This document shows positions 40,719 through 50,000 of a DNA stretch of 64,000 bases, one piece after another (the stretch's first letter is position 1; each line of letters opens with the position of its first letter). Source of the DNA: Actinophytocola glycyrrhizae (lineage in GTDB: Bacteria; Actinomycetota; Actinomycetes; Mycobacteriales; Pseudonocardiaceae); assembly GCF_042653545.1 (NCBI RefSeq), contig NZ_JBHSIS010000002.1, positions 62,001 through 126,000 on the forward strand. The letters are read 5' to 3'. A program made the position numbers and the translations under genes. The notes beneath the pieces are model-generated. The model was not told where the DNA came from. It did not search any database and saw nothing but the letters and a program-made list of their open reading frames with translations.

Positions 40719-41528
40719 TCACTCGCGTGCCGCGCCCGCCTTCCAGTAGCCGGAGAACATGATGCGGCGGCGGTCCACACCGCGTTCCCTGACCAGGTGA
40801 CGGCGCAGCCCGGTGGCGATCGTGGCCTCCCCGCACAGCCACGCGTATCCCAGGCCGGCCACGTCGGCAGCGGCGACCGCGGGCAGCAGCCGGGCGCCGG
40901 GCGGCTCGTCGCCGCGGAACAGCCACGTCACCTGCCTGCCGGAGTCGATCGGCAGGCGGTAGGTGTCGTCCGGGACCTCCACGTACGCGCGGATGTCCGC
41001 GCCGGGATGTGCCTCGATGATCGCCGACAGCGCGGGCAGCGCCGTCTCGTCGGCGCACAGCAGCTGCGGGCCGGAGGCCGCGGGCTGGTAGGTGCCGTTG
41101 CCCGCGCGGAACCCGACCCGCTGACCCGGTTCCGCCCGCGACGCCCACCGCGTGCCGGGACCGGCGTCGCCGTGGAGCACGAAGTCGACGTCGATCTCCG
41201 CGTCGGCGCCGCGCAGCGCGCGGATCGTGTACCAGCGCAGGTCCGGCCGCTGGTCCTCCGGCATCCGCCGGATCGCCTGCCGCACGTTGATGCGGTCCGC
41301 GCTGGGCATGGTCACCGCCGTCGCACCCGCCGGTGGCATGAGCAGCCCGAAGTACTCGTCCGCGCCGGTGAGGGTGTGGTCGGCGAACTCGTCGGCACGA
41401 AACGTGATCCGCCGGACCGCCGGTGCCAGGTCGACCGTGTTGGCGACGGTCATCGTGAACTGGTCGTACACGGCCCGCTGGGCGGGTGCGGCCATCACCA
41501 GCGAGACAGCCTTGTCGAGCACCTTCAT
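40719..41528 (-). CDS. siderophore-interacting protein (FAD ferric-siderophore reductase)
   Basis: 269-residue ViuB/YqjH-type reductase that releases iron from imported ferric siderophores. FAD-binding domain with VRRITFRADEFADH, the conserved RWYTIR flavin motif and VDFVLHGDAGPGTRWA; SIP domain with LLCADETALPALSAI and AGLGYAWLCGEATIATGLRRHL (split at WLCGEAT). ATG at 41528. A 19-base iron box lies 26 bases upstream, so iron repression is likely. Confidence 0.92.
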   Translation of the reverse strand: MKVLDKAVSLVMAAPAQRAVYDQFTMTVANTVDLAPAVRRITFRADEFADHTLTGADEYFGLLMPPAGATAVTMPSADRINVRQAIRRMPEDQRPDLRWYTIRALRGADAEIDVDFVLHGDAGPGTRWASRAEPGQRVGFRAGNGTYQPAASGPQLLCADETALPALSAIIEAHPGADIRAYVEVPDDTYRLPIDSGRQVTWLFRGDEPPGARLLPAVAAADVAGLGYAWLCGEATIATGLRRHLVRERGVDRRRIMFSGYWKAGAARE

Positions 41529-41553
41529 CTGTAGCCGCTCAAGCGTGGAATAG

Positions 41554-41572
41554 TTAGGCACGCCTAACCTTA
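41554..41572. promoter_or_regulatory. iron box (IdeR/DmdR1-type operator)
   Basis: TTAGGCACGCCTAACCTTA matches the IdeR/DmdR1 consensus (TTAGGTTAGSCTAACCTAA) at 15 of 19 positions, with a TTAGGC/GCCTAA core palindrome. It lies upstream of the siderophore-interacting protein gene and includes the stop codon of the upstream TetR gene (41570-41572). Confidence 0.75.
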
Positions 41573-42814
41573 GCTGAAGTGGCGGATAAGTCCATCCACG
41601 ACGATCTCCAGTCCCAGCGTCGCCAGCCCCGCCCGCGCGGGCGGCACCGGCAGGTCCGCGGCCACCGCGGTGCGGACGGCGAACGTGTCGCGGTCGGCGG
41701 TCTCGAACCGGCCGAGCACCGCGCCGTAGACGTGCTCCCACAGGATCCGCGACGCGTCGGGCACATCCGCCTCCGCGACCCCGGCGGCGCGGAACGCGTC
41801 GAGCATCCGCCGCACCACCGGCACCACCCGCGGACCGGCCAGCCCGTCCATCGTGATCGCCAGCACCGACCACGCGTCGGCCGCCAGCACCTCGTACGCG
41901 GCGGACACGAGACCGATGATCTCGGCGCGCGGGTCGTCCGAGGGCGCGGGCACCACCAGGCCCGCCGCGACGGCGTCGAGCATCGCGACCACCACACCGT
42001 CGCGGTCGCCGGCGACCTGGCGCACGGTCGCCATCGTGGTCCCCAGCTCCTCGGCGACCGAACCGACCGACACCGCGTGCAGGCCGTCGCGGCGCGCGAC
42101 GATCCGCCCCGCCTCGGCGACCGCGTCGCGGTCCGGGGTGGTGGCGGGCACCGCCACGGCAGCGGGCCGCGCACGCGGCACACCGGTCAGCGGGTGGCCG
42201 AGCCTGCTCGCCAGCCCGTCGAGCATGATCGTGAGCTTGTCGTCGAGCCAGCCGCGGCGTTCGAACCGCGAGGCGTCCGGCCCCTCGTACAGCTCCCGCA
42301 GGCTGCGCCTGCCACGGGGCGTGTCGAACACCCTGCTCATCCGGCGCACCCCGATCTCCGCCGCGATCGTCAGGTCCGCCGTGTAGTCGACCGCGATCAC
42401 CGCGTCCCGCGCATTGAGCCCCTCGGCCCGCAACCGGACCACGTACTGGTCGGCGATCCCGAGCGCCTTGCCGGGCATGCTCGGCACCATCAGCGACGTC
42501 TCCGCCATGCCGGGATGCCGTTCGAGGAACCGCCACAGCGCGTCGGCGAACGAGACCATGAGCTCCCGCCACCCCAGGTGGTCCGTGCCCGGCCAGTCGA
42601 ACTCGCGCAGCGCCAGGTCCAGCGCCGCGAGCAGCAGGTCGTCCCGGTCGTGCACGTACCGGTACAGCGTCGAGTGGCTGACGCCCAGCCGTCGCGCGAC
42701 CGTTGGCATCGACAGGTTCGCCAAACCCTCCGCCAGCGCGGCCCGAGCCACGTCGTTCCTGGTCAGCGACGGGGGCCGGCCGGGACGACGACCTGTCCGG
42801 GACTCCGTGTTCAC
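41570..42814 (-). CDS. tandem TetR-family regulator (two TetR units in one chain)
   Basis: 414 residues, about twice the usual TetR length. Unit 1 (about 10-205): RPPSLTRNDVARAALAEGL ... MPTVARRLGVSHSTLYRYVHDRDDLL HTH and helical ligand domain. Unit 2 (about 225-412): DAVAEAGRIVARRDG ... SVGSVAEELGTTMATVRQVAGDRDGVV, a second HTH-like region with a weaker recognition helix, plus another ligand domain. GTG at 42814. The stop lies in the iron box of the next gene. It is 13 bases from the stop of the SDR gene and could bind a pseudo-palindrome as a monomer. Confidence 0.85.
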   Translation of the reverse strand: MNTESRTGRRPGRPPSLTRNDVARAALAEGLANLSMPTVARRLGVSHSTLYRYVHDRDDLLLAALDLALREFDWPGTDHLGWRELMVSFADALWRFLERHPGMAETSLMVPSMPGKALGIADQYVVRLRAEGLNARDAVIAVDYTADLTIAAEIGVRRMSRVFDTPRGRRSLRELYEGPDASRFERRGWLDDKLTIMLDGLASRLGHPLTGVPRARPAAVAVPATTPDRDAVAEAGRIVARRDGLHAVSVGSVAEELGTTMATVRQVAGDRDGVVVAMLDAVAAGLVVPAPSDDPRAEIIGLVSAAYEVLAADAWSVLAITMDGLAGPRVVPVVRRMLDAFRAAGVAEADVPDASRILWEHVYGAVLGRFETADRDTFAVRTAVAADLPVPPARAGLATLGLEIVVDGLIRHFS

Positions 42815-42827
42815 CGCAGTACCGTAC

Positions 42828-43664
42828 CTACCCCGCCTGCGCTCCGTACCCGGCCGGCGGCGGTACCGCGTGCTCCGCGGCCCTGCTGACGTGCTCCCAC
42901 TCCGCCCACGTCGCGAGCTTGCGCGCGGTGGTCTCCACCGCCAGGTCGTAGGCCATGTCGCCGAGCAGCAACCGCAGCGGCGGGTCGTCGCTGCCGACCA
43001 GTTCCACCAACGCCCGCGCGGCCAGCTCCGGCAGGCTGTCCTTCGACCCCTCCGCGAACCGGCGTTCCAGCTCGGCCCGCAGGTCCGCGTACGCCGGGTG
43101 CGGCGTGGTGGCCCGCAGACCGGTCAGGTACAGGTCGGTCCAGTAGCCGCCCGGCTCGACGATGGTCGTCCGCACGCCGAACCGCGCCGCCTCGGCCGCC
43201 GCCGCCTCGCTCATGCCCTCCAGCGCGAACTTGCTCGCGCTGTACAGGCCGGTGAGCGGGTGCCCGCCGAGCGCGCCGATGCTCGAGACCTGCACCAGGT
43301 GACCGCTGCCCTGCGCACGCAGGTGCGGCAGGACCGCCTGGGTGACCCACAGTGGGCCGAAGAAGTTCACGTCGAACTGGTCGCGTGCCTGCTCCTCGGT
43401 GAACTCCTCGACCATGCCCATCGCGAGGTAGCCGGCGTTGTTCACCACCACGTCCAGGCGCCCGAAGTGCGCGACCGCACGATCGACCGCCGCGTGCACG
43501 GCGTCCCGATCGGTCACGTCGAGCCGAAAGGCGAGGACCCGGTCGTCCTCGCGCGGTTCGATGGTGCGGGACACCGCCACCACGCGGTCCCCTTCGGCCA
43601 GCGCGGCGTCGGTGAAGGCCTTGCCGAGACCGCGGCTGGCACCCGTGATGAACCACGTGCGCAT
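42828..43664 (-). CDS. SDR-family oxidoreductase
   Basis: 278-residue classical short-chain dehydrogenase: ITGASRGLGKAF cofactor loop (residues 6-17), LDVTD, NNAG, the catalytic serine in VSSIGAL and YSASK. The Arg after the glycine loop suggests NADP(H). Substrate unknown. ATG at 43664 lies 16 bases from a perfect TetR-type palindrome shared with the divergent TetR gene, so expression is probably repressed by that regulator. Confidence 0.92.
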   Translation of the reverse strand: MRTWFITGASRGLGKAFTDAALAEGDRVVAVSRTIEPREDDRVLAFRLDVTDRDAVHAAVDRAVAHFGRLDVVVNNAGYLAMGMVEEFTEEQARDQFDVNFFGPLWVTQAVLPHLRAQGSGHLVQVSSIGALGGHPLTGLYSASKFALEGMSEAAAAEAARFGVRTTIVEPGGYWTDLYLTGLRATTPHPAYADLRAELERRFAEGSKDSLPELAARALVELVGSDDPPLRLLLGDMAYDLAVETTARKLATWAEWEHVSRAAEHAVPPPAGYGAQAG

Positions 43665-43680
43665 GTCGTTCTCCTCATCT

Positions 43681-43701
43681 GACGAGACGGACCGTCTCGT
43701 C
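43681..43701. promoter_or_regulatory. TetR-type operator, arms GACGAGACGG / CCGTCTCGTC
   Basis: Perfect 10-base inverted repeat around a single A, in the 50-base gap between the divergent SDR and TetR genes. Its form (…GACGG-x-CCGTC…) is that of many TetR operators that use AGACGG/CCGTCT words. Confidence 0.75.
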
Positions 43702-43715
43702 TTGCCTGAGGTACC

Positions 43716-44369
43716 GTGACACGCATGCCGACAGAACGCAAGTCCCCCGACGCCGCCCGCCGCAGCCGGCCGGCGCGGCAGGCCATCCTCACCGCCGCGC
43801 TCGACCTGGCCGCCGAGGTCGGCTACCGGCGGCTCTCGATCGAGGGCATCGCCGCCCGCGCCGGCACGGGCAAGCAGACGATCTACCGGTGGTGGCCGTC
43901 CAAGGGCGCGGTCCTGTTCGACGCGCTGCTGGCACTGTCGGAAAACGAGGTCGGCGAGGTCGGCGGCCAGGACGGCGCTGCCGGGCTGCCCGACACCGGC
44001 GACCTCGCCGCCGACCTGAAACTGGTGCTCGCCGCCACCGTCGAGGAGCTGAACAACCCCCGCTACAGCGAGCCGATGCGCGCGCTCACCGTCGAGATCC
44101 TCGAGAACGCCGAACTGGCCGCCACCTACCGCGAACGGCTCGACCAGCCCGTCCGCGAGATGAAGAAACGACGGCTCCTGGCCGCGGTCGCCGCCGGGCA
44201 GCTCGACCCCGGAACCGACCTCGACCTCGCCATCGACCTGATCTGGGGCCCGCTCCAGAACCGGTGGCTGTTCCGGGAGGGGCCCCTGACCAGCGCGTTC
44301 ACCGACGCGCTCGTCGACACCGCGCTCAGCGGGCTCGCTCAGGCGTCCCGACGGCGCACCGAAACGTAG
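43716..44369 (+). CDS. TetR-family transcriptional regulator
   Basis: 217-residue repressor with HTH at about 20-70 (AILTAALDLAAEVGYRRLSIEGIAARAG ... KQTIYRWWPSKGAVLFDALL, each block in part) and a TetR_C_16/33-like ligand domain. GTG at 43716 has GAGG 4 bases before it; ATG at 43725 is the alternative. It is divergent from the SDR gene and should control both genes through the palindrome at 43681. Confidence 0.9.
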   Translation: MTRMPTERKSPDAARRSRPARQAILTAALDLAAEVGYRRLSIEGIAARAGTGKQTIYRWWPSKGAVLFDALLALSENEVGEVGGQDGAAGLPDTGDLAADLKLVLAATVEELNNPRYSEPMRALTVEILENAELAATYRERLDQPVREMKKRRLLAAVAAGQLDPGTDLDLAIDLIWGPLQNRWLFREGPLTSAFTDALVDTALSGLAQASRRRTET

Positions 44370-44422
44370 GCGGCGCCGAGCGCGGCGGTCGCGATGCTGG
44401 TCCGCGACGCCCGGTAGCGCTC

Positions 44423-44701
44423 CTACTCACCGACCGCCAGCTCGGTCCAGGTCTCCCCGGTGCCCCGGCCGACCCGCAGCAGCACCAGGTCACCCGCCGC
44501 GACCGCGCCTGCCCGCAGCTCACGCCGCAGCATCGGCCACACCTCGGCGGCGACCGGACCGCAGAACACGTGCTGCACGCGGGCCAGCACCGGCAACGGC
44601 GGCGACCCAACACCTTCGCAGGTCACCCGTACCGGATCGGTGTGGCGGTGGCAGCGTGGCGCGGGAACCGCGGGCGCGGCAACGGTTCTGCGGTCGTCCA
44701 T
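44423..44701 (-). CDS. small hypothetical protein, KAS III C-terminus-like
   Basis: 92 residues. The last part, RELRAGAVAAGDLVLLRVGRG, recalls the C-terminus of ketoacyl-ACP synthase III (GDLVLLVGFGGGLTW-like), but no catalytic Cys-His-Asn set is present. ATG at 44701, 10 bases after the stop of the next gene upstream, so it is second in a two-gene operon. It may be a remnant or an accessory protein; the resemblance is weak. Confidence 0.45.
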   Translation of the reverse strand: MDDRRTVAAPAVPAPRCHRHTDPVRVTCEGVGSPPLPVLARVQHVFCGPVAAEVWPMLRRELRAGAVAAGDLVLLRVGRGTGETWTELAVGE

Positions 44702-44711
44702 GCCCCTCCTG

Positions 44712-45407
44712 TCAGGCCCCGACCCACGTGTGCGCCGCCAGCTCGGCGACGAACAACGCGCGGACCGGGTGGTCGGCGAGATCCCCGTGCAGGCCGAACA
44801 GCTTCGCGACCTGCCAGTCCAGCCTGGTCAGCCTGCGGTGCACGTCGACGACCGCGGACCGCGTCTGCCACCGCCTCGCACCCTCCACGTAACCGCGCAG
44901 CGACGTCAGCGCCGCGAGCACGTCGGAGATCGCGCCGACGGTGAGCCGGTGGTGGAGCAGCGGCCGGCCGCCGGTGAGCGGCCGGGAACCAGTCGAACCG
45001 GCGCCCGCGACCCCGCGCGAGGTCACCGCGCCATGCCGGCCCAGGTCGAACGGTCCCCGCCCCAGCGCCTGGTCGAGCAGCTTCCGCGCCAGCCCGATCC
45101 GCACCGCGGCCAGCCGCAGCCCGACCACCTCCGGACGATCACCCGCGTGCCGCAGCGGTACCAGCCCCACCGGAAGCCGCACGTCGAGGATCGCCACCCC
45201 TTCGGAGGTGGCCATGTGGTGCTCGAGGACGTTCGCGCCCTCGAGCACTCGTTGTTCCGGGACCGCCGCCCATCCCGCGTGCGCGGCAGCCATGAGGTCC
45301 GCGTCGTCCAGATCGGCCAGCGCCCGGTCGAGTCCCGCGGACAGCCCGGACGTGTAGCCGACCGACTCGAAGTCGGCGACGTCCAGCCATCCGAAGACAC
45401 CGGTCAC
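44712..45407 (-). CDS. short acyl-CoA dehydrogenase-like protein
   Basis: 231-residue protein. The C-terminal half (LRLAAVRIGLARKLLDQAL ... LTVGAISDVLAALTSLRGYVEGARRW, each block in part) resembles the helical C-terminal domain of acyl-CoA dehydrogenases; the N-terminal FAD-binding part is absent or too changed to recognise, and no catalytic Glu can be placed. GTG at 45407 has GGGAGG 6 bases before it. Operon with the small gene downstream; it lies back-to-back with the lanthipeptide locus and may or may not belong to it. Confidence 0.5.
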   Translation of the reverse strand: MTGVFGWLDVADFESVGYTSGLSAGLDRALADLDDADLMAAAHAGWAAVPEQRVLEGANVLEHHMATSEGVAILDVRLPVGLVPLRHAGDRPEVVGLRLAAVRIGLARKLLDQALGRGPFDLGRHGAVTSRGVAGAGSTGSRPLTGGRPLLHHRLTVGAISDVLAALTSLRGYVEGARRWQTRSAVVDVHRRLTRLDWQVAKLFGLHGDLADHPVRALFVAELAAHTWVGA

Positions 45408-45728
45408 TCGCAACCTCCCGGAGAACGCGATATGCGGTGGCGGCACGACTGCCGTGAGGGGGCCGGCCGGAGCCGTGCCACCACCGTGCAAGAGGCCGTC
45501 CTGTCGGCACTCCCGTCATGACGAAACCCGATCAAGGGCAGCTGGGCCAGGAACTTCGACCGGCACAAACCCCGGCACAACACGCGCTGGGTCCCGGACC
45601 GCACACGAGCGGTGAACGCGCGTGCTGCCAGCACAAATGTGGGTGGCGACCACCCATGCGCGATGCGGGGTGGGTAGGCGACCGTGTAACCCGTCCCCAT
45701 CCCGGCGGCTCGCGAGGAGGTCCCCACC
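45408..45728. other. 321-base divergent intergenic region
   Basis: Promoter region between the acyl-CoA-dehydrogenase-like operon (-) and the XRE/NB-ARC regulator (+). No coding sequence convinces. It holds a direct repeat CCGGCACAA (about 45559 and 45573) and a perfect inverted repeat TGGGTGG-CGA-CCACCCA at 45640-45656, 73 bases before the regulator start, which could be its operator. Confidence 0.45.
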
Positions 45729-46958
45729 ATGGCTACGCGCCCCGCGTTCGGCACCGTCCTGCGGACCCACCGCACCGGCGCAGGCCTCACCCAGGAGGAG
45801 CTCGCCGACCGGTCCGGTCTCTCGGTCCGCGCCATCCGCAATCTCGAGATCGGCCGCACCGAACGCCCGCAGCGGCAGACGGTCACCCTGCTCGCCCACG
45901 CGCTGCGGTTGCGCGACAGCGACCACGCCGCACTGCTCGCCGCCGCGGGACGCAGACCGGTGGAACCGGCCGCCGGCCGGTGCGAGCTGCCACCCGACGT
46001 CCCCGAACTGTGCGGGCGGGACGGGGCGGTCGCGGCGCTCGCCAGGGCGCTGACCACACCGGGCACCAGGTCGGCGCTGGTCAGCGGTGGGCCAGGGGTG
46101 GGACGCACCGCGGTGGCGGTGCACACGGCGCACCTGGTGCGCGACCGGTTCCCCGACGGCCAGCTCTACGCCGACCTCGACCAGCCCGACCGCAGCCCCA
46201 TGCCCGTCGACGCCGTGCTCGCCCGCCTGCTGCGGTCCCTCGACGTCACCGACCCACCGGACACCCGGGACGAACGGGCCGCGCTGGTGCGGGCCGAACT
46301 GGCCGCGCGGCGCGTGCTCGTGGTGCTCGAGAACGTGGCACACGAAGCACAGGTGCGGCCACTGCTGACCGGTGCGGCCCCGAGCGCGGTGCTGATGACC
46401 AGCCGCCGCGACCTGCTCACACTGCCCGGCGTGGAACCGGTGCGGCTGGCGCCGCTGGAGGTCGTGTGCGCCAGGCAGGTCCTCATCCGCCTGGTCGGCG
46501 ACCGCGTGCGGGACGAACCCGCCGCCACCCGGACCATCGTCGAGGCCTGCGCCCGGCTGCCGGTCGCGCTGCACATCGCCGGGTCCTGGCTCGCCGCCCG
46601 GCCGCACCGCCCGCTCGCCGACCTGGCCGCGCTGCTCACCGACGACGACCTGGTGCTCGACCGGCTCACGGTCGCCGACCTGTCGGTGCGCGCCTGCATC
46701 GCCACCCACGTCGCCACGCTGCGCCCCGACGAGCAGCGTCTCCTGCACCAGCTGGCCCACCTCGACACCGACACGATGACCGCGGCGGAGCTGTGCCACC
46801 CGCTGGCCACCGCGGAACCCGCGCTGCGCGACGGGCTCGACGCGCTCGCCAACGCACACCTGCTCACCCCGGCCGGACCGGGCTACCGGATGAACCCGCT
46901 GGTCAGGCGGTACGCACAAGAGGAAGCCGGCCTACCCCGGCTGAGGGCGGCGCGATGA
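45729..46958 (+). CDS. XRE-HTH regulator with NB-ARC ATPase domain
   Basis: 409-residue regulator: HTH_XRE (residues 7-60, FGTVLRTHRTGAGLTQEELADRSGLSVRAIRNLE, in parts), then an NB-ARC/AfsR-like domain (about 90-330) with P-loop SGGPGVGRTAVAVH, DLDQPD, LVVLEN (Walker B-like), RHxGRLP-like ACARLPVALHIAG, and a winged helix. The Walker lysine is Arg, so ATP use may be changed. No TPR repeats at the end, shorter than usual family members. ATG at 45729 follows GAGGAGG. It is directly upstream of lanM and the likely pathway regulator. Confidence 0.87.
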   Translation: MATRPAFGTVLRTHRTGAGLTQEELADRSGLSVRAIRNLEIGRTERPQRQTVTLLAHALRLRDSDHAALLAAAGRRPVEPAAGRCELPPDVPELCGRDGAVAALARALTTPGTRSALVSGGPGVGRTAVAVHTAHLVRDRFPDGQLYADLDQPDRSPMPVDAVLARLLRSLDVTDPPDTRDERAALVRAELAARRVLVVLENVAHEAQVRPLLTGAAPSAVLMTSRRDLLTLPGVEPVRLAPLEVVCARQVLIRLVGDRVRDEPAATRTIVEACARLPVALHIAGSWLAARPHRPLADLAALLTDDDLVLDRLTVADLSVRACIATHVATLRPDEQRLLHQLAHLDTDTMTAAELCHPLATAEPALRDGLDALANAHLLTPAGPGYRMNPLVRRYAQEEAGLPRLRAAR

Positions 46959-47028
46959 GCTGACACGGATGTGAACAATCTCGGCACGAAACGGCACCGT
47001 GCGCGGGGAATATGCGTAGTTTCCACCC

Positions 47029-50000
47029 ATGACCCCGCCCCCACGGGCTGGCACCGTCCTGCCCATGACCGAGACGGGGCTCGCCGGCGCGTTCGCAGCG
47101 GCCTGGTGGGCGCCCGCCCTCGCGCTGGCGGAACGGGCCACGCCGGTGCGTGGTGCGATGCCGAGCACCGAGGCGCGGGCCAGGGTCGCGCGCTGGCGCG
47201 CCGGTTTCGGTGCCGGCAACCGGTTCGACCTGCGACTCGCGGCCGACGGCCTCGACGAGGTCGCGCTGCTGGGCCTGCTCACCGAAACCCCTGCCGCGCT
47301 CGCCGCGCGGATGTCCCGCCCCGCCTGGGCCGACACCGCGGAACGCGCGGTCCGCGCCGCGGTCGCGCACCAGGTCGACACGACTGACTGGCGGACCGCG
47401 CTCGCCGCCGTGCTGCGGCCCTTCGTCACCGGCGCGACCGACGACCTCACCGACCGGATCAGCGCCCACGCCCACCAGGTCGACCTCGCCGCGCTCGTCA
47501 ACGGGTTCACCGCCCGGCTGTCCCGCCTGCTGGTGTCCGTCGCGACCAGGACCTTCGCCCACGAGGTGAACACCGAGGTGGCCGCCGGTCACGCGGCGGG
47601 CTTCGCCGAGGTCGCGACCCGCCTGACCGAACCGGCCCGCCTCGCCGGGCTGCTCACCACGTACCCGGTGCTGGCCAGGCTGCTCGGGCAGGCCAGCACC
47701 TTCCAGACCGAAGCCTTCGCCGAACTGCTCGGCAGGTTCGTCGCCGACCGGACCAGGATCGTCGCCACGCTGTTCGACGGCACCGACCCGGGGCCGCTGA
47801 CGGAAGTCCGGGCCGGGCTCGGCGACACCCACCGACGCGGCCGGTCGGTGGCGTCACTGACCTTCGCCGACGGCAGCCGGGTCGTCTACAAACCCCGCGA
47901 CCTCGCCGCACACGAACGGTTCGGCGCCGCCGTGCGCAGGCTCAACGACGTCGTGCCCGACCTCGACCTGCGCACCGCGGGTGCCGTGGTGCGCGACGGG
48001 TACGGCTGGGTCGAGTTCGTGCCCGTCGCGCACCTGCCCGACCTCGCCGCCGCCGACCGGTTCTACCGCAGGCAGGGCGCGCTCCTCGCCCTGCTGCACG
48101 CCCTGCACGCGGCGGACATGCACTTCGAGAACGTGATCGCCCACGGTGACCAGCCGGTGCTGGTCGACACCGAGGCGCTGTTCCACCCCGCGCTCTCCGC
48201 CCCCGCCGACGGTGTCGACCCCGCGGGCCGCATGCTGGCCGAGTCCGTGCAGCGCACGGGGCTGCTGCCGGTCGTCGTCGCGGGCGAGGGCGGCACGGCC
48301 GACATGTCCGCGCTCGGCGGGACGACCGTGTCCGACGTGCTCACCGACTGGGTCCCCGACGAACGCGGTGCGCTGCGGGAGGTGCGGCGCACCGTCACCA
48401 GGTCCGGCGCGGGCAACCTGCCCCGGTTCGACGGCCAGGACGGGCGCGTCGCCGACGTCGCCGTCCACGAGAGGGCACTGCTCGACGGGTTCCGCACCGC
48501 CTACGACGCGATCACCCGGCACCGCGACGAGTTCACCGACCTGCTCGACGCGTGTGCGGGCGACGAGGTGCGGGTCGCGGTCCGCCACTCCCGCGGCTAT
48601 GCCCGCCTGCTCGCCGAGTCCACCCGCCCCGACCTGCTGCGCGACGGGCTGACCAGGGACAACGCGCTCGACGTGCTGTGGGTCGAGTCCGCCGACGACC
48701 CGCTGCGGTGGCGGGTCTGCCGCCACGAGCTCGCCGACCTGTGGGCGCTGGACGTGCCCGTGTTCACCGCGCGCCCCGGGTCGGCCGACCTGTGGAGCGC
48801 GACCGGGCACCGGCTGCCCGGTGTGCTGGCGCGGCCCGGTCTCGCGAGCGCGCTCGCGAAGATCAACGCGATGAGCGAGGTCGACCTGCGCGACCAGGAG
48901 TGGATCATCGCCGCCGCGCTCGCCACCCGCGCACCGGCAGGCGGGCACCGCGCCGTCCAACCCGTGCCCGGCCACCTCGCGGGCACCGCGGCCCCACCGG
49001 AGCGGCTGCTCGTGTCCGCGTGCGCGATCGCCGACCGCATCGTGGCCCGCTCCCACGCCGACGGCGACCGCGTCAACTGGCTCGGCCTCGAGCTCGTCGA
49101 CGACCAGCGGTGGCTGGTCCTGCCGATGGGTGCGAGCCTGGGCACCGGCTACCTCGGCGTCGCGCTGTTCCTCGCCCAGGTCGCCGACCTGTCCGGGGTG
49201 CCCCGGTACGCCGAGGTGGCCCGCCAGGCACTCGGCGGTCTGCCGAGGCTGTTCGACCTGATGCGCGGCAGGCCCGACCTCGTCGGCACCGTCGGGTGCG
49301 GCGGGTTCCACGGGTTCGGCGGCATCGCCTACGGCCTGGCCCGGCTCACCACGCTGCTCGGCGACGACGGACTCGACGGCGGCCTGCGCGACGCCACCCG
49401 CACCGCGGTCGAGCTGGCCGCCGCCGCGGCCAAGGCACCCGGCCCGGCCGGGGTCGCGAGCGGCGGCGCGGGCTGCCTCGCCGCCATGACCGCCGTGCAC
49501 ACCGAGCTGGGCCTGCGGGAGGCCGCCGACCTCGCCAGGGAATGCGCCGACGGGCTCGCCGAACTGGTCCGCCGTACCGGCGGGCACTGCGGCCGCCCCG
49601 ACGGGCCGGCCGGGTTCGCCGACGGCGCGGCGGGCATCGCGTGGGCGCTCGCCCGGCACGACCCCGACGCGGCCGCGCTGGCCGCCGCACACGCCCGCGC
49701 CACCGGCGCACAAGCCGGTGACCTGGGCTGGTGCACCGGCGCCGCGGGCCTCGCGATGGCGGGCGGCGACCTCGGCGCACTGCTCGCCGACCGGCCCGTA
49801 CTGGGTGACCTCAGCCTCTGCCACGGCGAACTCGGTATCACCGAGGCACTCGCGGACGATCGAACAGAGCGGGTGGCCGCGGTCCGCCGCCGCCGCGCCG
49901 GGCTGATCCTCGACGCCTACATTCGGTACGGCCCGGCCTGCGGCACCCCGGGCGGCGTGCCGACTCCCGGCATCCTCGGCGGCGTCGCGGGCATCGGGTA

